Assembly: GCA_965215715.1 (NCBI GenBank)
Contig: OZ244129.1
Span: 186,001-250,000 of the forward strand
Direction: 5' to 3'
Length of the DNA stretch: 64,000 nt
Origin: HXMU1428-3 sp965215715
GTDB lineage: Bacteria; Pseudomonadota; Alphaproteobacteria; Rhizobiales; HXMU1428-3
The notes beneath the pieces were generated by a model. It made no database searches. It had not been told where the DNA came from and saw nothing but the letters and a program-made list of their open reading frames with translations. A program made the position numbers and the translations under genes. This document shows positions 55,501 to 63,922 of this stretch, one piece after another (position 1 is the first letter of the stretch; every line of letters begins with the position of its first letter).

Positions 55501-56115
55501 CTTGCATATCAAACACCTGAGGATGATGAAGACAAGTTACCGGTTGAGCCGGCCCTTATGAGCCCGCAATCTCTTGGCCAGGATGGCCGGTTTATCAGAG
55601 GGCGCTTGGTGCATAAATTGTTGGAGTACTTACCCGATATTGCGCCAAAGACCCGCGAAAAAGCAGCTCAAAGTTTAGCGCAATTACATGGGCGTGAGCT
55701 TTCGGCAAAAGCGCGCCGCGCAATCATAGCTGAAACCATGGCCATCATAGAGCATCCTGACTATCAAGACTTGTTTGCGCCTGGATCGCAAGCTGAAGTG
55801 AGTTTGATTGCCAAGATTAACCCGAAGGGGAGCCAAAAGCCTCCAATTCTCTTATCGGGCCAAATTGATCGTTTGGTTGTGCGGCCAAGCGAAGTTGTGA
55901 TTGTTGATTATAAATCCAACCGGCCGAGCCCACGCAAATTGGAAGATGTGGCAGATGCCTATAAAGCTCAACTGGCGGCCTATCGCTTAGGGTTACGTGA
56001 GATTTACCCCTCTCACACCCTTAAAGCTGCGCTTTTATGGACCGATGGGCCTTATTTCATGGAAATCCCCTCAGATATGATAAATGAATATGAGCTTCTT
56101 TTGCACAAGGAATAA
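52600..56115 (+). CDS. addA: Double-strand break repair helicase/nuclease AddA
   Basis: The 1171-aa UvrD-family helicase has Walker A SANAGTGKTYIL (32-43), LTYTNAAAAEM, Walker B ILVDEAQDTSPDQW, VGDEKQSIYGFQGAEP, the RSTSAVLEA region and LLYVALTRARDRLYVTGFE. The C-terminal PD-(D/E)XK nuclease has LSGQIDRLVV and IVDYKSNRPS. With AddB it forms the end-resection enzyme. Its ATG follows the addB stop without a gap, so the two are made together. Confidence 0.95.
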   Translation: MSKASFNSQKILDQTTQDQSRASDPQNSVFVSANAGTGKTYILVNRVLRLLLSGSAPYRILCLTYTNAAAAEMENRLFGELSKWVTMPEEALQTTLKDLLGKVASSQEQEDARRLFAKAIETPGGMKVQTIHSFCEKLLQRFPLEADVPPHFQVLDEPAASQILFGAIDQVLTTALNKPESSEALALKTVISHATDVQFESLILTALRQKPAIASFAASKPDVLTKALSEILQLPENQDLNHWQQIMGSAVSTDLASELIPLLLETGGTTNEGLAVHLNSLQTASSENETIAILKDAFLTGKNEKRKRLITKAITDEYPGLSDRLSYAQDKFHEAFTAYEGLSVAKASQALAQLADKIIQIYERGKTRRAALDYQDLIERTANLLTTRSSTAWVLYKLDQGLDHILVDEAQDTSPDQWQIIAQLAEEFFSGLGANEKHRTLFAVGDEKQSIYGFQGAEPRQFNDMGNRFAQNASAAEKRFQTIPLNLSFRSTSAVLEAVDHIFKEPERYSSLTSGDKPITHYAHRAKEPGLVEIWPTEQTEQQDKTAPFAPLTEGFANNAGERLAQKIAKKIKAWLDQGEFLPSKGRAVEPGDILILVRKRAPFAPLMIRALKAQGIPVAGADRIIITEQLAVMDMMALGQFLSLPEDDLSLASLLKSPIFNLTDEDLFQLSHKRKRSLWQSLRYFAKREEKYKLIADQLSLWLSRADILPPFEFFANLLEGEGLRKKFIARLGPVAGDALDEFLNLSLQYDEQEPPSLQGFLTWLERSEAEIKRDMEKGRNEVRVMTVHGAKGLEADIVFLPDTCSTGSASRSESLLAIKPPAHPPLGPEQKALVWSLPGKGHLPALGEARSKIKQSEQEEQMRLLYVALTRARDRLYVTGFETAKGRGKNCWYDIISEGLEGHLKEAQTPEGGTVQRLETGQSSQLEKHQDKKPGEEQFVPLPDWALAQARSEPVRTIPVAPSSILAYQTPEDDEDKLPVEPALMSPQSLGQDGRFIRGRLVHKLLEYLPDIAPKTREKAAQSLAQLHGRELSAKARRAIIAETMAIIEHPDYQDLFAPGSQAEVSLIAKINPKGSQKPPILLSGQIDRLVVRPSEVVIVDYKSNRPSPRKLEDVADAYKAQLAAYRLGLREIYPSHTLKAALLWTDGPYFMEIPSDMINEYELLLHKE

Positions 56116-56261
56116 GAAAAGCTAATGGGTAAATCACCACATATATGCCCCACTATTTGGGGGTAAACCCTTGACTTTGTGCCATTCCTTCTTACTTTCA
56201 TATACAAGTGATAATGAAAATGGCCCCGCCATTTTACCAGTCAAATAAAGGATGAAATCTT

Positions 56262-56582
56262 ATGGCGACGATTAGCGTCTCAGATGACAATTTTGAAACC
56301 GAGGTTTTAAATTCAAGTGAGCCAGTATTGGTTGATTTTTGGGCCGATTGGTGCGGGCCGTGTAAAGCAATGGCACCAGCGCTTGATGAAGTGGCCAATG
56401 AAATGTCTGGCAAGGTGAAGGTTGTTAAAGTCAATTTAGATGATGGCCCGAACTCTTCAGCCAAATATGGCGTTCGCGCGGTACCGACTTTGATGGTGTT
56501 TAAAAACGGTGAACTTGCCGACACCCGCACAGGCGCGCTGCCAAAAAGCTCTCTTGAAGAATGGGTCAATTCCCATATTTAA
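56262..56582 (+). CDS. trxA: Thioredoxin
   Basis: The 106-aa protein has the redox motif WCGPC (Cys31/Cys34) in FWADWCGPCKAM, the cis-proline in RAVPTLMVF, and normal length. It reduces protein disulfides in the cytosol. A 146-base gap after addA contains TTGACT at 56171 with a possible -10 16 bases on, so it probably has its own promoter. A terminator follows. Confidence 0.96.
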   Translation: MATISVSDDNFETEVLNSSEPVLVDFWADWCGPCKAMAPALDEVANEMSGKVKVVKVNLDDGPNSSAKYGVRAVPTLMVFKNGELADTRTGALPKSSLEEWVNSHI

Positions 56583-56605
56583 GGATTGTAAAAATATTTT
56601 TAGAG

Positions 56606-56633
56606 AACCCGGCTTAAACAGCCGGGTTTTTTT
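56606..56633 (+). terminator. Rho-independent terminator after trxA
   Basis: AACCCGGCT (56606-56614) pairs with AGCCGGGTT (56620-56628) around a 5-base loop, with a T run to 56633. It lies between convergent trxA and folC. Confidence 0.88.
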
Positions 56634-56678
56634 ATATGGAAAAGTCTAACCATGGAAGTTAAGGCAGGGCACAGTCTC

Positions 56679-58019
56679 TCAGACTGCCTCATTTAATGAT
56701 GTGTTGTTCGCACCAAGCACGTGTCCGGCCAAGTAAAGCGAGCCGCAAATGACAATGCGGGCGTCCTCATGACGCCCTGCTGCGCTGATTTGTAAAGCTT
56801 CTTGAAAAGAAGAAGCCGTGTCAGCCTCAAAGCCCATTTCAACGGCTAAGTCAGCCAAGTCATCTGCATTCATTGCGCCGTCTTCGTTTGGGATGGGCAC
56901 GGCAATCACTTGAGCGGCAAGGCCGTGGAATTCGTGTAAAAAGCCGCGCACATCTTTGCCTGTCATCATGCCGATAATTAAATGCAAAGGGCGTGGCACT
57001 TTTTCTTCCAAGTCGCCCACAAGCTCTGCCAAAGCTGCCGCTGCTGCCGGGTTGTGCCCGCCGTCAAGCCAAAGCTCATCTCCGCTACGCAGCGCATCAG
57101 AATAGTCAGAGGCTTTTAGCTTTTGCATGCGAGCGGGCCAGTCTGTCTTTTCCATGGCGTGTGACAGATCAATTTGTTGCAAATTATCGCCCAAGAGATG
57201 TTGGGCGGTCGCAATGGCAAGACCGGCATTTTCAATTTGATGGCGCCCTATGAGATGGCGCGGCAAGGGTAAATCAATCAACTGATCAGGACTGGAATAA
57301 ACCAACCGCCCGCGTTGGGCATAAACATCATAATCTTGACCGCGAATGATGAGCGGGGCGCCGATTTCTTGTGCACGTTCTTGCAACACATCAAGAACGT
57401 TTTGAGGTTGCAAACCAATAATCCCTGTTACACCTGGCTTTAAGATGCCGGCTTTTTCTCTGGCAATATCAGTAATTTCAGTGCCTAGAAACCTTTGATG
57501 ATCAATAGAGATGGGTGTGATTACGCTAGCAGCAGGGCGCTGCACAACATTGGTGGCATCAAGCCGGCCGCCAAGGCCTGTCTCTAGCAAGCACCAATCA
57601 GCTTTTTGCTCACTAAAGGCTAAAAAAGCGGCAACGGTGGTGATTTCAAAAAAAGTTATAGGGGCATTGCCATTGGCTTTTTGGGTGCGTGTTAACAGAT
57701 CAACCAGGGGCTTTTCGCCGATGGGACTTGTTTTGCCTTTTTCAGCAAGATTAATCCGTTCATGAAAGTGAACTAAATGCGGCGAGGAAAAGCGCTGCAC
57801 TTTAAAATCTTGCGCGTTTAAAATTGCATTCAAGAAAGCAAGTACAGATCCTTTGCCATTAGTGCCGGCCACATGCACAACGGGGGGAAGTTTGTCATGT
57901 GGACTGCCCAGTTTTTCTAACAGCTGAAACACCCGATCAAGCGAAAGATCAATCGATTTGGGATGCAAATTTTGCATCTGTTCTAAGATCAGGTCTGAGC
58001 GCAGAGGGGGTGATGTCAT
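56679..58019 (-). CDS. folC: Bifunctional folylpolyglutamate/dihydrofolate synthase
   Basis: The 446-aa Mur-ligase-fold enzyme adds glutamate to folates and makes dihydrofolate. Visible are the P-loop AGTNGKGSV (51-59), SSPHLVHFHERI, LLETGLGGRLDATN, ITPISIDHQRFLG with KAGILKPG, and LDGGHNPAAA. It is the last gene of the minus-strand cluster, 14 bases after accD ends. Confidence 0.95.
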   Translation of the reverse strand: MTSPPLRSDLILEQMQNLHPKSIDLSLDRVFQLLEKLGSPHDKLPPVVHVAGTNGKGSVLAFLNAILNAQDFKVQRFSSPHLVHFHERINLAEKGKTSPIGEKPLVDLLTRTQKANGNAPITFFEITTVAAFLAFSEQKADWCLLETGLGGRLDATNVVQRPAASVITPISIDHQRFLGTEITDIAREKAGILKPGVTGIIGLQPQNVLDVLQERAQEIGAPLIIRGQDYDVYAQRGRLVYSSPDQLIDLPLPRHLIGRHQIENAGLAIATAQHLLGDNLQQIDLSHAMEKTDWPARMQKLKASDYSDALRSGDELWLDGGHNPAAAAALAELVGDLEEKVPRPLHLIIGMMTGKDVRGFLHEFHGLAAQVIAVPIPNEDGAMNADDLADLAVEMGFEADTASSFQEALQISAAGRHEDARIVICGSLYLAGHVLGANNTSLNEAV

Positions 58020-58033
58020 GCAATCGCGAATAA

Positions 58034-59107
58034 TTAAGACGAGGGGTTAGAAGAAGGAGGGGGCGAGGTTTCATCTTCATGTGCCTCACTCTTGGTTCCA
58101 TCTATGTCTGATTGGGCCGTTTCGTCTGTTTGAACCGCATCAGTGGCTTCAAGTTCAATTGGCTCTTGGTTCTCCTCGCTTGTAACCAATTCAGCCGTGG
58201 CGGCGCCATTTAAATGACTACTTTCATCTGGTGCTTCTAACCGTTCGGTATGGGGCACAGGCTCGCGCATCAAAATATGACAAAGTGACGAGATGGTTTC
58301 TTTTAATTGATGGCGGTGGACCACCATATCAATCATGCCATGTTCAAGCAAATACTCAGCCCGCTGGAAGCCTTCTGGTAGTTGTTCACGAATGGTTTGC
58401 TTTATCACTCTGGGGCCAGCAAAACAAATTAATGCACCTGGCTCTGCAATATGGACATCGCCGAGCATAGCGTATGAGGCTGTTACCCCGCCAGTGGTGG
58501 GATTGGTGAGGACAACAATGTAGGGTAATTTTGCGTCGCGCAGTTTTTGCACCGCAACTGTTGTGCGCGGCATTTGCATGAGGGATAAAATGCCCTCTTG
58601 CATGCGGGCCCCGCCAGAAGCTGCAAACAAAATATAAGGCACTTCACGCTCAACCGCTTTAAGCATTGAGGTCACAATTGCTTCGCCTGCGGCCATGCCT
58701 AAAGAGCCGCCTAAAAAACTAAAATCTTGGCAAGCAGCAACCACTTCCATGCCATTTAACTTGCCAATGCCGGATAAGACCGCATCTTTCAATTCGGTTT
58801 TGGCCCGTGCATCTTTTAAGCGGTCAGCATATTTTCTTTCATCTTTAAATTTTAAAGGATCGTGGGCAACGTCGGCAAAGTCAATCTCGTCATAGGCGCC
58901 CTCATCAAAGAAATGATGTAGTCGGTCTTTAGAAGATACCCGCATGTGATAATCAGAAACAGGCACAACAAACTGGTTGGCTTCCAAATCTTTATGAAAC
59001 ACCATTTGCCCGCTCTCTGGGCATTTTACCCAAAGATTATCCGGCATCTCCCGCTTAGAGAGCATATCCTGGATTTTGGGACGAACAACATTGTTAATCC
59101 AGTTCAC
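58034..59107 (-). CDS. accD: Acetyl-CoA carboxylase carboxyltransferase beta subunit
   Basis: The 357-aa subunit transfers CO2 from biotin to acetyl-CoA. The core has GSLGMAAGEAIVTSM, ASGGARMQEGILSLMQM, NPTTGGVTASYAMLGD and PGALICFAGPRVIKQT. The zinc-ribbon cysteines of E. coli AccD are mostly gone: KCPES keeps Cys29, but Ser32, Val48 and Ser51 replace the other three. That is the state I recall for Rhizobiales. A low-complexity acidic C-terminal tail (about 290-357) is extra. The start is GTG with AAGG upstream. Confidence 0.95.
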   Translation of the reverse strand: MNWINNVVRPKIQDMLSKREMPDNLWVKCPESGQMVFHKDLEANQFVVPVSDYHMRVSSKDRLHHFFDEGAYDEIDFADVAHDPLKFKDERKYADRLKDARAKTELKDAVLSGIGKLNGMEVVAACQDFSFLGGSLGMAAGEAIVTSMLKAVEREVPYILFAASGGARMQEGILSLMQMPRTTVAVQKLRDAKLPYIVVLTNPTTGGVTASYAMLGDVHIAEPGALICFAGPRVIKQTIREQLPEGFQRAEYLLEHGMIDMVVHRHQLKETISSLCHILMREPVPHTERLEAPDESSHLNGAATAELVTSEENQEPIELEATDAVQTDETAQSDIDGTKSEAHEDETSPPPSSNPSS

Positions 59108-59245
59108 GTCACACGCCTTTCTAAAAACTCACAAAATCAAATGGCCAAATAAATGGTAAGGCCGATAATACGAAATAATAAAATTATACTGCCCTTGAAT
59201 ATCAGTTATCAACAGGCAAAAAACAACCAAAAATTGGATAAATCC

Positions 59246-60070
59246 TTAAGAGCGCACACCTGTTGCTAGGTCTGATATAAGCGCTTTAACCTGCTGTGCA
59301 AGTCCCTCGACGGGCTCTCCAGCCTCATTTAGACCATTTTCAATCTCACGTACGATGGCAGAGCCTACCACCGCGCCATCAGCGCCTGCCACAATATCAC
59401 GCACCTGATCAGCAGATTTCACCCCAAAACCGACCACGACGGGTAGCTTTGTTTGTCCCTTAATCCGTGCCACATTTGCATGAACTTTGGTAACATCAGG
59501 GGCTTGCACACCTGTGATCCCTGTTACTGAGACATAATAAAGAAATCCACTGGTATTTTGTAACACAGCAGGCAGCCGCTCGTCATCAGTTGTTGGTGTT
59601 GCCAGGCGAATAAAATTAAGCCCTGCGTCGATGGCTGGCAAGCATAGCTCGTCATCAGCTTCTGGGGGCACGTCCACAATAATCAGACCGTCAACGCCCG
59701 CTTCTTGCGCATCTTTGACAAATTTTAACGGCCCATAGTGATAAATTGGGTTGTAATAGCCCATTAAAACCAAAGGCACATCGGCATGTTTTTCTCTAAA
59801 GGTGCGCACCATTTGTAAGGTTTTGACCATGGTTTGGCCGCCTTTGAGCGCCCGCTCAGAGGCAAGCTGAATGGCTGGGCCATCAGCCATCGGGTCTGAA
59901 AAAGGCATGCCCAATTCAATAATATCGGCGCCGGCTTCTGGCAAGGACAGTAAAATATCGAGCGAGACGTCATAAGTCGGGTCGCCAGCGGTGATAAAGG
60001 TGATCAAAGCGGCGCGTTTTTGGGCGTTTAGTTGCTCAAAGCAAGCATCAATTCGAGTTGGTTTTGTCAT
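59246..60070 (-). CDS. trpA: Tryptophan synthase alpha subunit
   Basis: The 274-aa TIM-barrel subunit cleaves indole-3-glycerol phosphate. The catalytic glutamate is in ELGMPFSDPMADGPAIQ (Glu52) with Asp63. GFGVKSADQVRDI and DGAVVGSAIV form the phosphate-binding end. It follows trpB by 18 bases and is separated from accD by 138 bases. Confidence 0.96.
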   Translation of the reverse strand: MTKPTRIDACFEQLNAQKRAALITFITAGDPTYDVSLDILLSLPEAGADIIELGMPFSDPMADGPAIQLASERALKGGQTMVKTLQMVRTFREKHADVPLVLMGYYNPIYHYGPLKFVKDAQEAGVDGLIIVDVPPEADDELCLPAIDAGLNFIRLATPTTDDERLPAVLQNTSGFLYYVSVTGITGVQAPDVTKVHANVARIKGQTKLPVVVGFGVKSADQVRDIVAGADGAVVGSAIVREIENGLNEAGEPVEGLAQQVKALISDLATGVRS

Positions 60071-60088
60071 TGTTATTGTCTCTAATCG

Positions 60089-61300
60089 TTAAATCTCAAC
60101 GCCCAAATGCTCAGCCACGGCAAACACATCCTTGTCACCGCGCCCACATAAATTCATGACCAACAAATGATCGGCAGGCAAGGTTGGGGCCAGTTTGGAA
60201 ACATAGGCCAGGGCATGGGAAGGCTCTAGTGCTGGGATAATCCCTTCAAGCTTTGAGCAAAGCTGGAACGCCTCTAGGGCTTCTTTGTCAGTTGCTGAGA
60301 CATAATTGACCCGGCCGACATCTTTTAACCAAGCATGTTCAGGACCAATGCCAGGATAATCGAGCCCGGCGGAGATGGAGTGACCTTCAACAATCTGGCC
60401 ATCGTCATCTTGTAATAGGTATGTTCGGTTGCCGTGTAGAACGCCAGGTTCTCCGCCATTGAGCGAGGCGGCATGTTCAGACCCTTCAAGTCCTTTGCCG
60501 GCCGCTTCAACACCGTAAATATCGACATCAGCGTCATCGAGGAAGGGGTGGAATAGACCAATTGCGTTTGAGCCGCCGCCAATGCAGGCCACCAGGCTGT
60601 CAGGTAAGCGGCCTTCCGCTTCCATCATTTGGGTTTTAACTTCTTGGCCAATCACAGATTGGAAATCGCGTACCAAAGCCGGGTAAGGGTGGGGCCCGGC
60701 TGCCGTGCCGATGATATAAAATGTATCTTCAACGTTGGTGACCCAATCGCGCAATGCTTCATTCATTGCATCTTTCAATGTGCCGCGCCCAGCTGTGACA
60801 GGGCGGATATCTGCGCCCAGTAATTTCATACGAAATACATTGGGTTTTTGACGCTCTACATCGGTGGCGCCCATAAAAACCGTGCAGGGCAAATTAAACC
60901 GGGCGGCCACGGTGGCGACCGCGACACCATGCTGGCCAGCACCGGTCTCAGCAATAATGCGTGTTTTGCCCATGCGCTTGGCGAGCAAGATTTGGCCTAA
61001 GCAATTATTAATCTTGTGGGAGCCGGTGTGGTTAAGCTCATCACGCTTAAAGTAAATTTTTGCCCCGCCGAAATGTTCTGTTAAGCGCTCTGCATGATAC
61101 AGCACACTGGGCCGACCGGCATAATAGGTGCGCAAATAGTCCAGCTCATCAATGAAGCTTTGGTCTTGCTTGGCATCTGTATAGGCTTTTTCCAAATCCA
61201 GAATAAGCGGCATTAGCGTTTCAGCCACAAAGCGGCCGCCAAATTTACCAAAATGCCCCCGATCATCCGGGCCGGTCATGAAACTATTGTGCTGGGTCAT
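60089..61300 (-). CDS. trpB: Tryptophan synthase beta subunit
   Basis: The 403-aa PLP enzyme joins indole and serine. The PLP lysine is Lys96 in HTGSHKINNCLGQ. It also has ETGAGQHGVAVATVAA, CIGGGSNAIGLFHPF and GLDYPGIGPEHAWL. It starts 18 bases after trpF ends and is followed by trpA. Confidence 0.97.
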   Translation of the reverse strand: MTQHNSFMTGPDDRGHFGKFGGRFVAETLMPLILDLEKAYTDAKQDQSFIDELDYLRTYYAGRPSVLYHAERLTEHFGGAKIYFKRDELNHTGSHKINNCLGQILLAKRMGKTRIIAETGAGQHGVAVATVAARFNLPCTVFMGATDVERQKPNVFRMKLLGADIRPVTAGRGTLKDAMNEALRDWVTNVEDTFYIIGTAAGPHPYPALVRDFQSVIGQEVKTQMMEAEGRLPDSLVACIGGGSNAIGLFHPFLDDADVDIYGVEAAGKGLEGSEHAASLNGGEPGVLHGNRTYLLQDDDGQIVEGHSISAGLDYPGIGPEHAWLKDVGRVNYVSATDKEALEAFQLCSKLEGIIPALEPSHALAYVSKLAPTLPADHLLVMNLCGRGDKDVFAVAEHLGVEI

Positions 61301-61318
61301 AAGACCAAATCTTTCCCT

Positions 61319-61957
61319 TTATTCTTGGCTCTTTGCCGCTTTGATAAAGTGGGCAATTAGCGCGCTATCCTTTACACCAGGTGCTGTTTCAACGCCAGAG
61401 GAAACATCAACCATAGAAGCGCCCGTCAATTCAATGGCTTCACGCACATTCAATGGTGTTAGCCCGCCTGAGAGCATAAAATTTCGTTTTTCTTTTTGGC
61501 CTGTAAGCAAGCGCCAGTCAAATGGAATCCCATTTCCGCCTGGTAATTTGGTTATTGTGGGGTCAGCTTTGGCATCAAACAAAATAATCTGGCTGGAGGT
61601 ATAATCATCCGCGCGGATAACATCTTCAGCCGTTTTAACGCCAATTGCTTTAATCAATGGGATTTTAAACTGCTCATTAATTTCAGCGGTTCGCCCGGCT
61701 GTTTCGGCCCCATGCAATTGAAAATAATCGGGTTGCACTTTCTCTGTGATCTCACTGAGTAATGCATCATCCGCATTCACCACCAGAGCGACAATTTTTG
61801 TTTGGCCCCGCGCAATGCCAGCCAGGTTAATCGCCATATCAATGGAAACATTGCGCGGGCTCGGTGCAAAAAAAACCAAGCCGATAAAATCGGCACCGGC
61901 CTTAACAGCTGCCTCTAGCATTTGTTCATCTTTAAGACCGCAAATTTTAACTTGCAA
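61319..61957 (-). CDS. trpF: Phosphoribosylanthranilate isomerase
   Basis: The 212-aa TIM-barrel enzyme works upstream of TrpBA in tryptophan synthesis. It has the catalytic cysteine in VKICGLKDEQML (Cys6), FIGLVFFAPSPRNVS, LHGAET and ASMVDVSSGVETAPGVKD. The start is TTG with AAGGAT 7-8 bases upstream. It heads trpF-trpB-trpA-accD-folC. Confidence 0.95.
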   Translation of the reverse strand: MQVKICGLKDEQMLEAAVKAGADFIGLVFFAPSPRNVSIDMAINLAGIARGQTKIVALVVNADDALLSEITEKVQPDYFQLHGAETAGRTAEINEQFKIPLIKAIGVKTAEDVIRADDYTSSQIILFDAKADPTITKLPGGNGIPFDWRLLTGQKEKRNFMLSGGLTPLNVREAIELTGASMVDVSSGVETAPGVKDSALIAHFIKAAKSQE

Positions 61958-62013
61958 TGGATTGATCCTTTACGTGGTGGCGCACGCTAAGTCTTGGCGG
62001 GGATTTAGAAAAA

Positions 62014-62367
62014 CTATGGGCTAGGCAGTGCATCTGGTTGATTTGTCGCAACGCCTGTTCGTGTGGTGACTTCTTTGCCAAGCCGTTCGGCTTCGCGGCG
62101 CCATTCATGGGCTTCGCGGCTGCGTAATTGGGCCGCGCGGCGCCATTTGCGTTGGCCAAACCACATGCCAATGCCGCCTAAAAGTACACCGACCAGCATA
62201 GCGCCAAATAAATAAACAAAAAACGGTGCTTCAAGAGCAAACAATGGCGTCTCTGGTGACAAAGGGTCCAGTACCAAACGCACAATGTGCCGGTTGGCAA
62301 CAGCGATCGCAATGATGACCAAGGCAAGAGGCAATAGGATAAGAGCATTAAAGAACTTTTTAAACAC
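62014..62367 (-). CDS. lapA: LapA family (DUF1049) inner-membrane protein
   Basis: From the GTG at 62367 the product is 117 aa with two membrane segments, LILLPLALVIIAIAVANRH and YLFGAMLVGVLLGGIGMWFG, and a basic, helical C-terminal tail (QRKWRRAAQL). This is the LapA layout; in E. coli LapA works near LapB in control of lipopolysaccharide synthesis. A frame starting with TTG at 62391 is longer by 8 codons. Position between ihfB and trpF is the usual rhizobial order. Confidence 0.78.
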   Translation of the reverse strand: MFKKFFNALILLPLALVIIAIAVANRHIVRLVLDPLSPETPLFALEAPFFVYLFGAMLVGVLLGGIGMWFGQRKWRRAAQLRSREAHEWRREAERLGKEVTTRTGVATNQPDALPSP

Positions 62368-62432
62368 TTGAAAACCCCAAACATACCGCAAAGTAAGAGT
62401 GTTAAATAAGATAAATGAAAGTAGGTGTTTAT

Positions 62433-62735
62433 TTAACCACCATATTCTTTGTTAAGCCGTTCACGAAGTTCTTTGCCGGTTTTGAAAAATGGCACAAACT
62501 TTTCATCAACATTTACAGGCTTGCCAGTGCGCGGGTTGCGACCCTTGCGGGCTGGGCGGTGCTTCACAGTAAAAGCGCCAAAGCCTCGAAGTTCAACCCG
62601 ACCACCCGTTTCAAGCGCTTTGATAATCTCGTCAAAAATAACATTTACGATCTTATCAACATCGCGATGATAAAGATGCGGATTGGCAGCTGCGATTTTT
62701 TGAATAAGCTCAGACTTTATCATCAAATGCCCCAT
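62433..62735 (-). CDS. ihfB: Integration host factor beta subunit
   Basis: The 100-aa DNA-bending protein has MIKSELIQKIAAANPHLYHR, VELRGFGAFTVKHRPARKGR and NPRTGKPVNV, the minor-groove arm with the intercalating proline. AAGGA lies 11-12 bases before the ATG at 62735. Most relatives start at the second methionine (62723, MIKSEL), so either start is possible. The partner ihfA is not in the window. Confidence 0.95.
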   Translation of the reverse strand: MGHLMIKSELIQKIAAANPHLYHRDVDKIVNVIFDEIIKALETGGRVELRGFGAFTVKHRPARKGRNPRTGKPVNVDEKFVPFFKTGKELRERLNKEYGG

Positions 62736-62778
62736 TTGTTTTAAGTTCCTTCACCAAAAATAGTCTAACAAAATTTTA

Positions 62779-63753
62779 TCACTGACGCCATTTTGAAATT
62801 AGCTTCGGCGTACCTAAACTCATCAAACCATCTTGCGAAAATTGTTGTGTAAAAAGGGATAAATCAATCCCTAAAAGTTTCGCAATATGGTTGCCGGCAA
62901 GACCAAATAAACCAGGCTGAGATGTGTTTGTTTGTTGCCAGTCAATCACTGGCAGGTCTTTGTTGATCTTTTTACTTGCTTTCAGCCAGTCTAGAGCTTG
63001 GGCTTCACCGCCCACTGCATCAACTAAACCATACTGTAGTGCTTGTCGGCCAGAAAAAATACGTCCCTTTATCAAGCCTGGTATTTGGGCTGGGTTAATG
63101 TTACGCCGCTCAGCCACCAAATCGATGAACCACTTATGGCTTTCATCAATCATTTCTTGGGTCAGCTGGCGCCCTTCTTCGTCCAATGGTGCAAACGGAG
63201 AGGGCACGGCTTTTAAATTTCCGCTTTTCATCTCATTCATTTGCACGCCAAGCTTGCCCATCATACCAGAAACTTCAGCCCATTGCATTATAACGCCAAC
63301 GGAACCGGTAATTGTGTTGCCACGTGCCACTATATGATCAGCTGCCACGCCAGACATATAGGCGGCTGATGTAGCCATGGTGCCAAATACGGCCACGACA
63401 GGGCGTTTTTTAGCAATGTTGCGTAATTGGGTATAAAGCGCTTCGCCGCCCGTTGTGGTGCCGCCTGGGCTGTTAAAACGAACAACCACAGCTTTAACTG
63501 AGCCGTTTTCAGCAAGCTCTTTCATCATCGCTGCGCGCGCTTGATCTTCAGTGATAATGCCAGAGATTTCAATGCGAGCAATCTGGTCCATAACCCCTAA
63601 TTGGGCTGCCATTTTATCATTTAAAGAGACAAACGCCCAAAAGCCTAAAAGCAGACCGGCAATTGCAAAGCCACGCCATTTATTTAGGCGCCGTTTTAAT
63701 TTGCGGCGATCAACGATTAAATCAGCATGATCTAACTGTGAGGTTTGGGACAT
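62779..63753 (-). CDS. sppA: Signal peptide peptidase SppA
   Basis: The 324-aa membrane serine protease has a cytosolic N-terminus, one membrane segment (about 27-44) and a periplasmic S49 domain. The active-site serine is in TMATSAAYMSG, and the dyad lysine is likely in MKSGNLKAVPSPF. VVRFNSPGGTTTGGEALYTQ and TGSVGVIMQW are also typical. It digests cleaved signal peptides. It lies between rpsA and ihfB, as in other Rhizobiales. Confidence 0.93.
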   Translation of the reverse strand: MSQTSQLDHADLIVDRRKLKRRLNKWRGFAIAGLLLGFWAFVSLNDKMAAQLGVMDQIARIEISGIITEDQARAAMMKELAENGSVKAVVVRFNSPGGTTTGGEALYTQLRNIAKKRPVVAVFGTMATSAAYMSGVAADHIVARGNTITGSVGVIMQWAEVSGMMGKLGVQMNEMKSGNLKAVPSPFAPLDEEGRQLTQEMIDESHKWFIDLVAERRNINPAQIPGLIKGRIFSGRQALQYGLVDAVGGEAQALDWLKASKKINKDLPVIDWQQTNTSQPGLFGLAGNHIAKLLGIDLSLFTQQFSQDGLMSLGTPKLISKWRQ

Positions 63754-63863
63754 AGCGCACTCACCAACAAATAGATATTATGTATTTAAAAACCATTCTA
63801 AAGCGAAAATGCCCTTTCATGCAACAAATAGCTGATTTAAAAGATAAAATATTCTTAAAAGGG

Positions 63864-63897
63864 CAAAAAAATGGGCTGGAATGACCCCAGCCCATTT
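63864..63897 (-). terminator. Rho-independent terminator after rpsA
   Basis: On the minus strand AAATGGGCTGG (63887-63897) pairs with CCAGCCCATTT (63869-63879) around a 7-base loop and runs into TTTTTTTGCCC. It ends the rpsA transcript 25 bases after its stop. Confidence 0.88.
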
Positions 63898-63922
63898 CAA
63901 TTAAGATATAAGATTTAAAACC

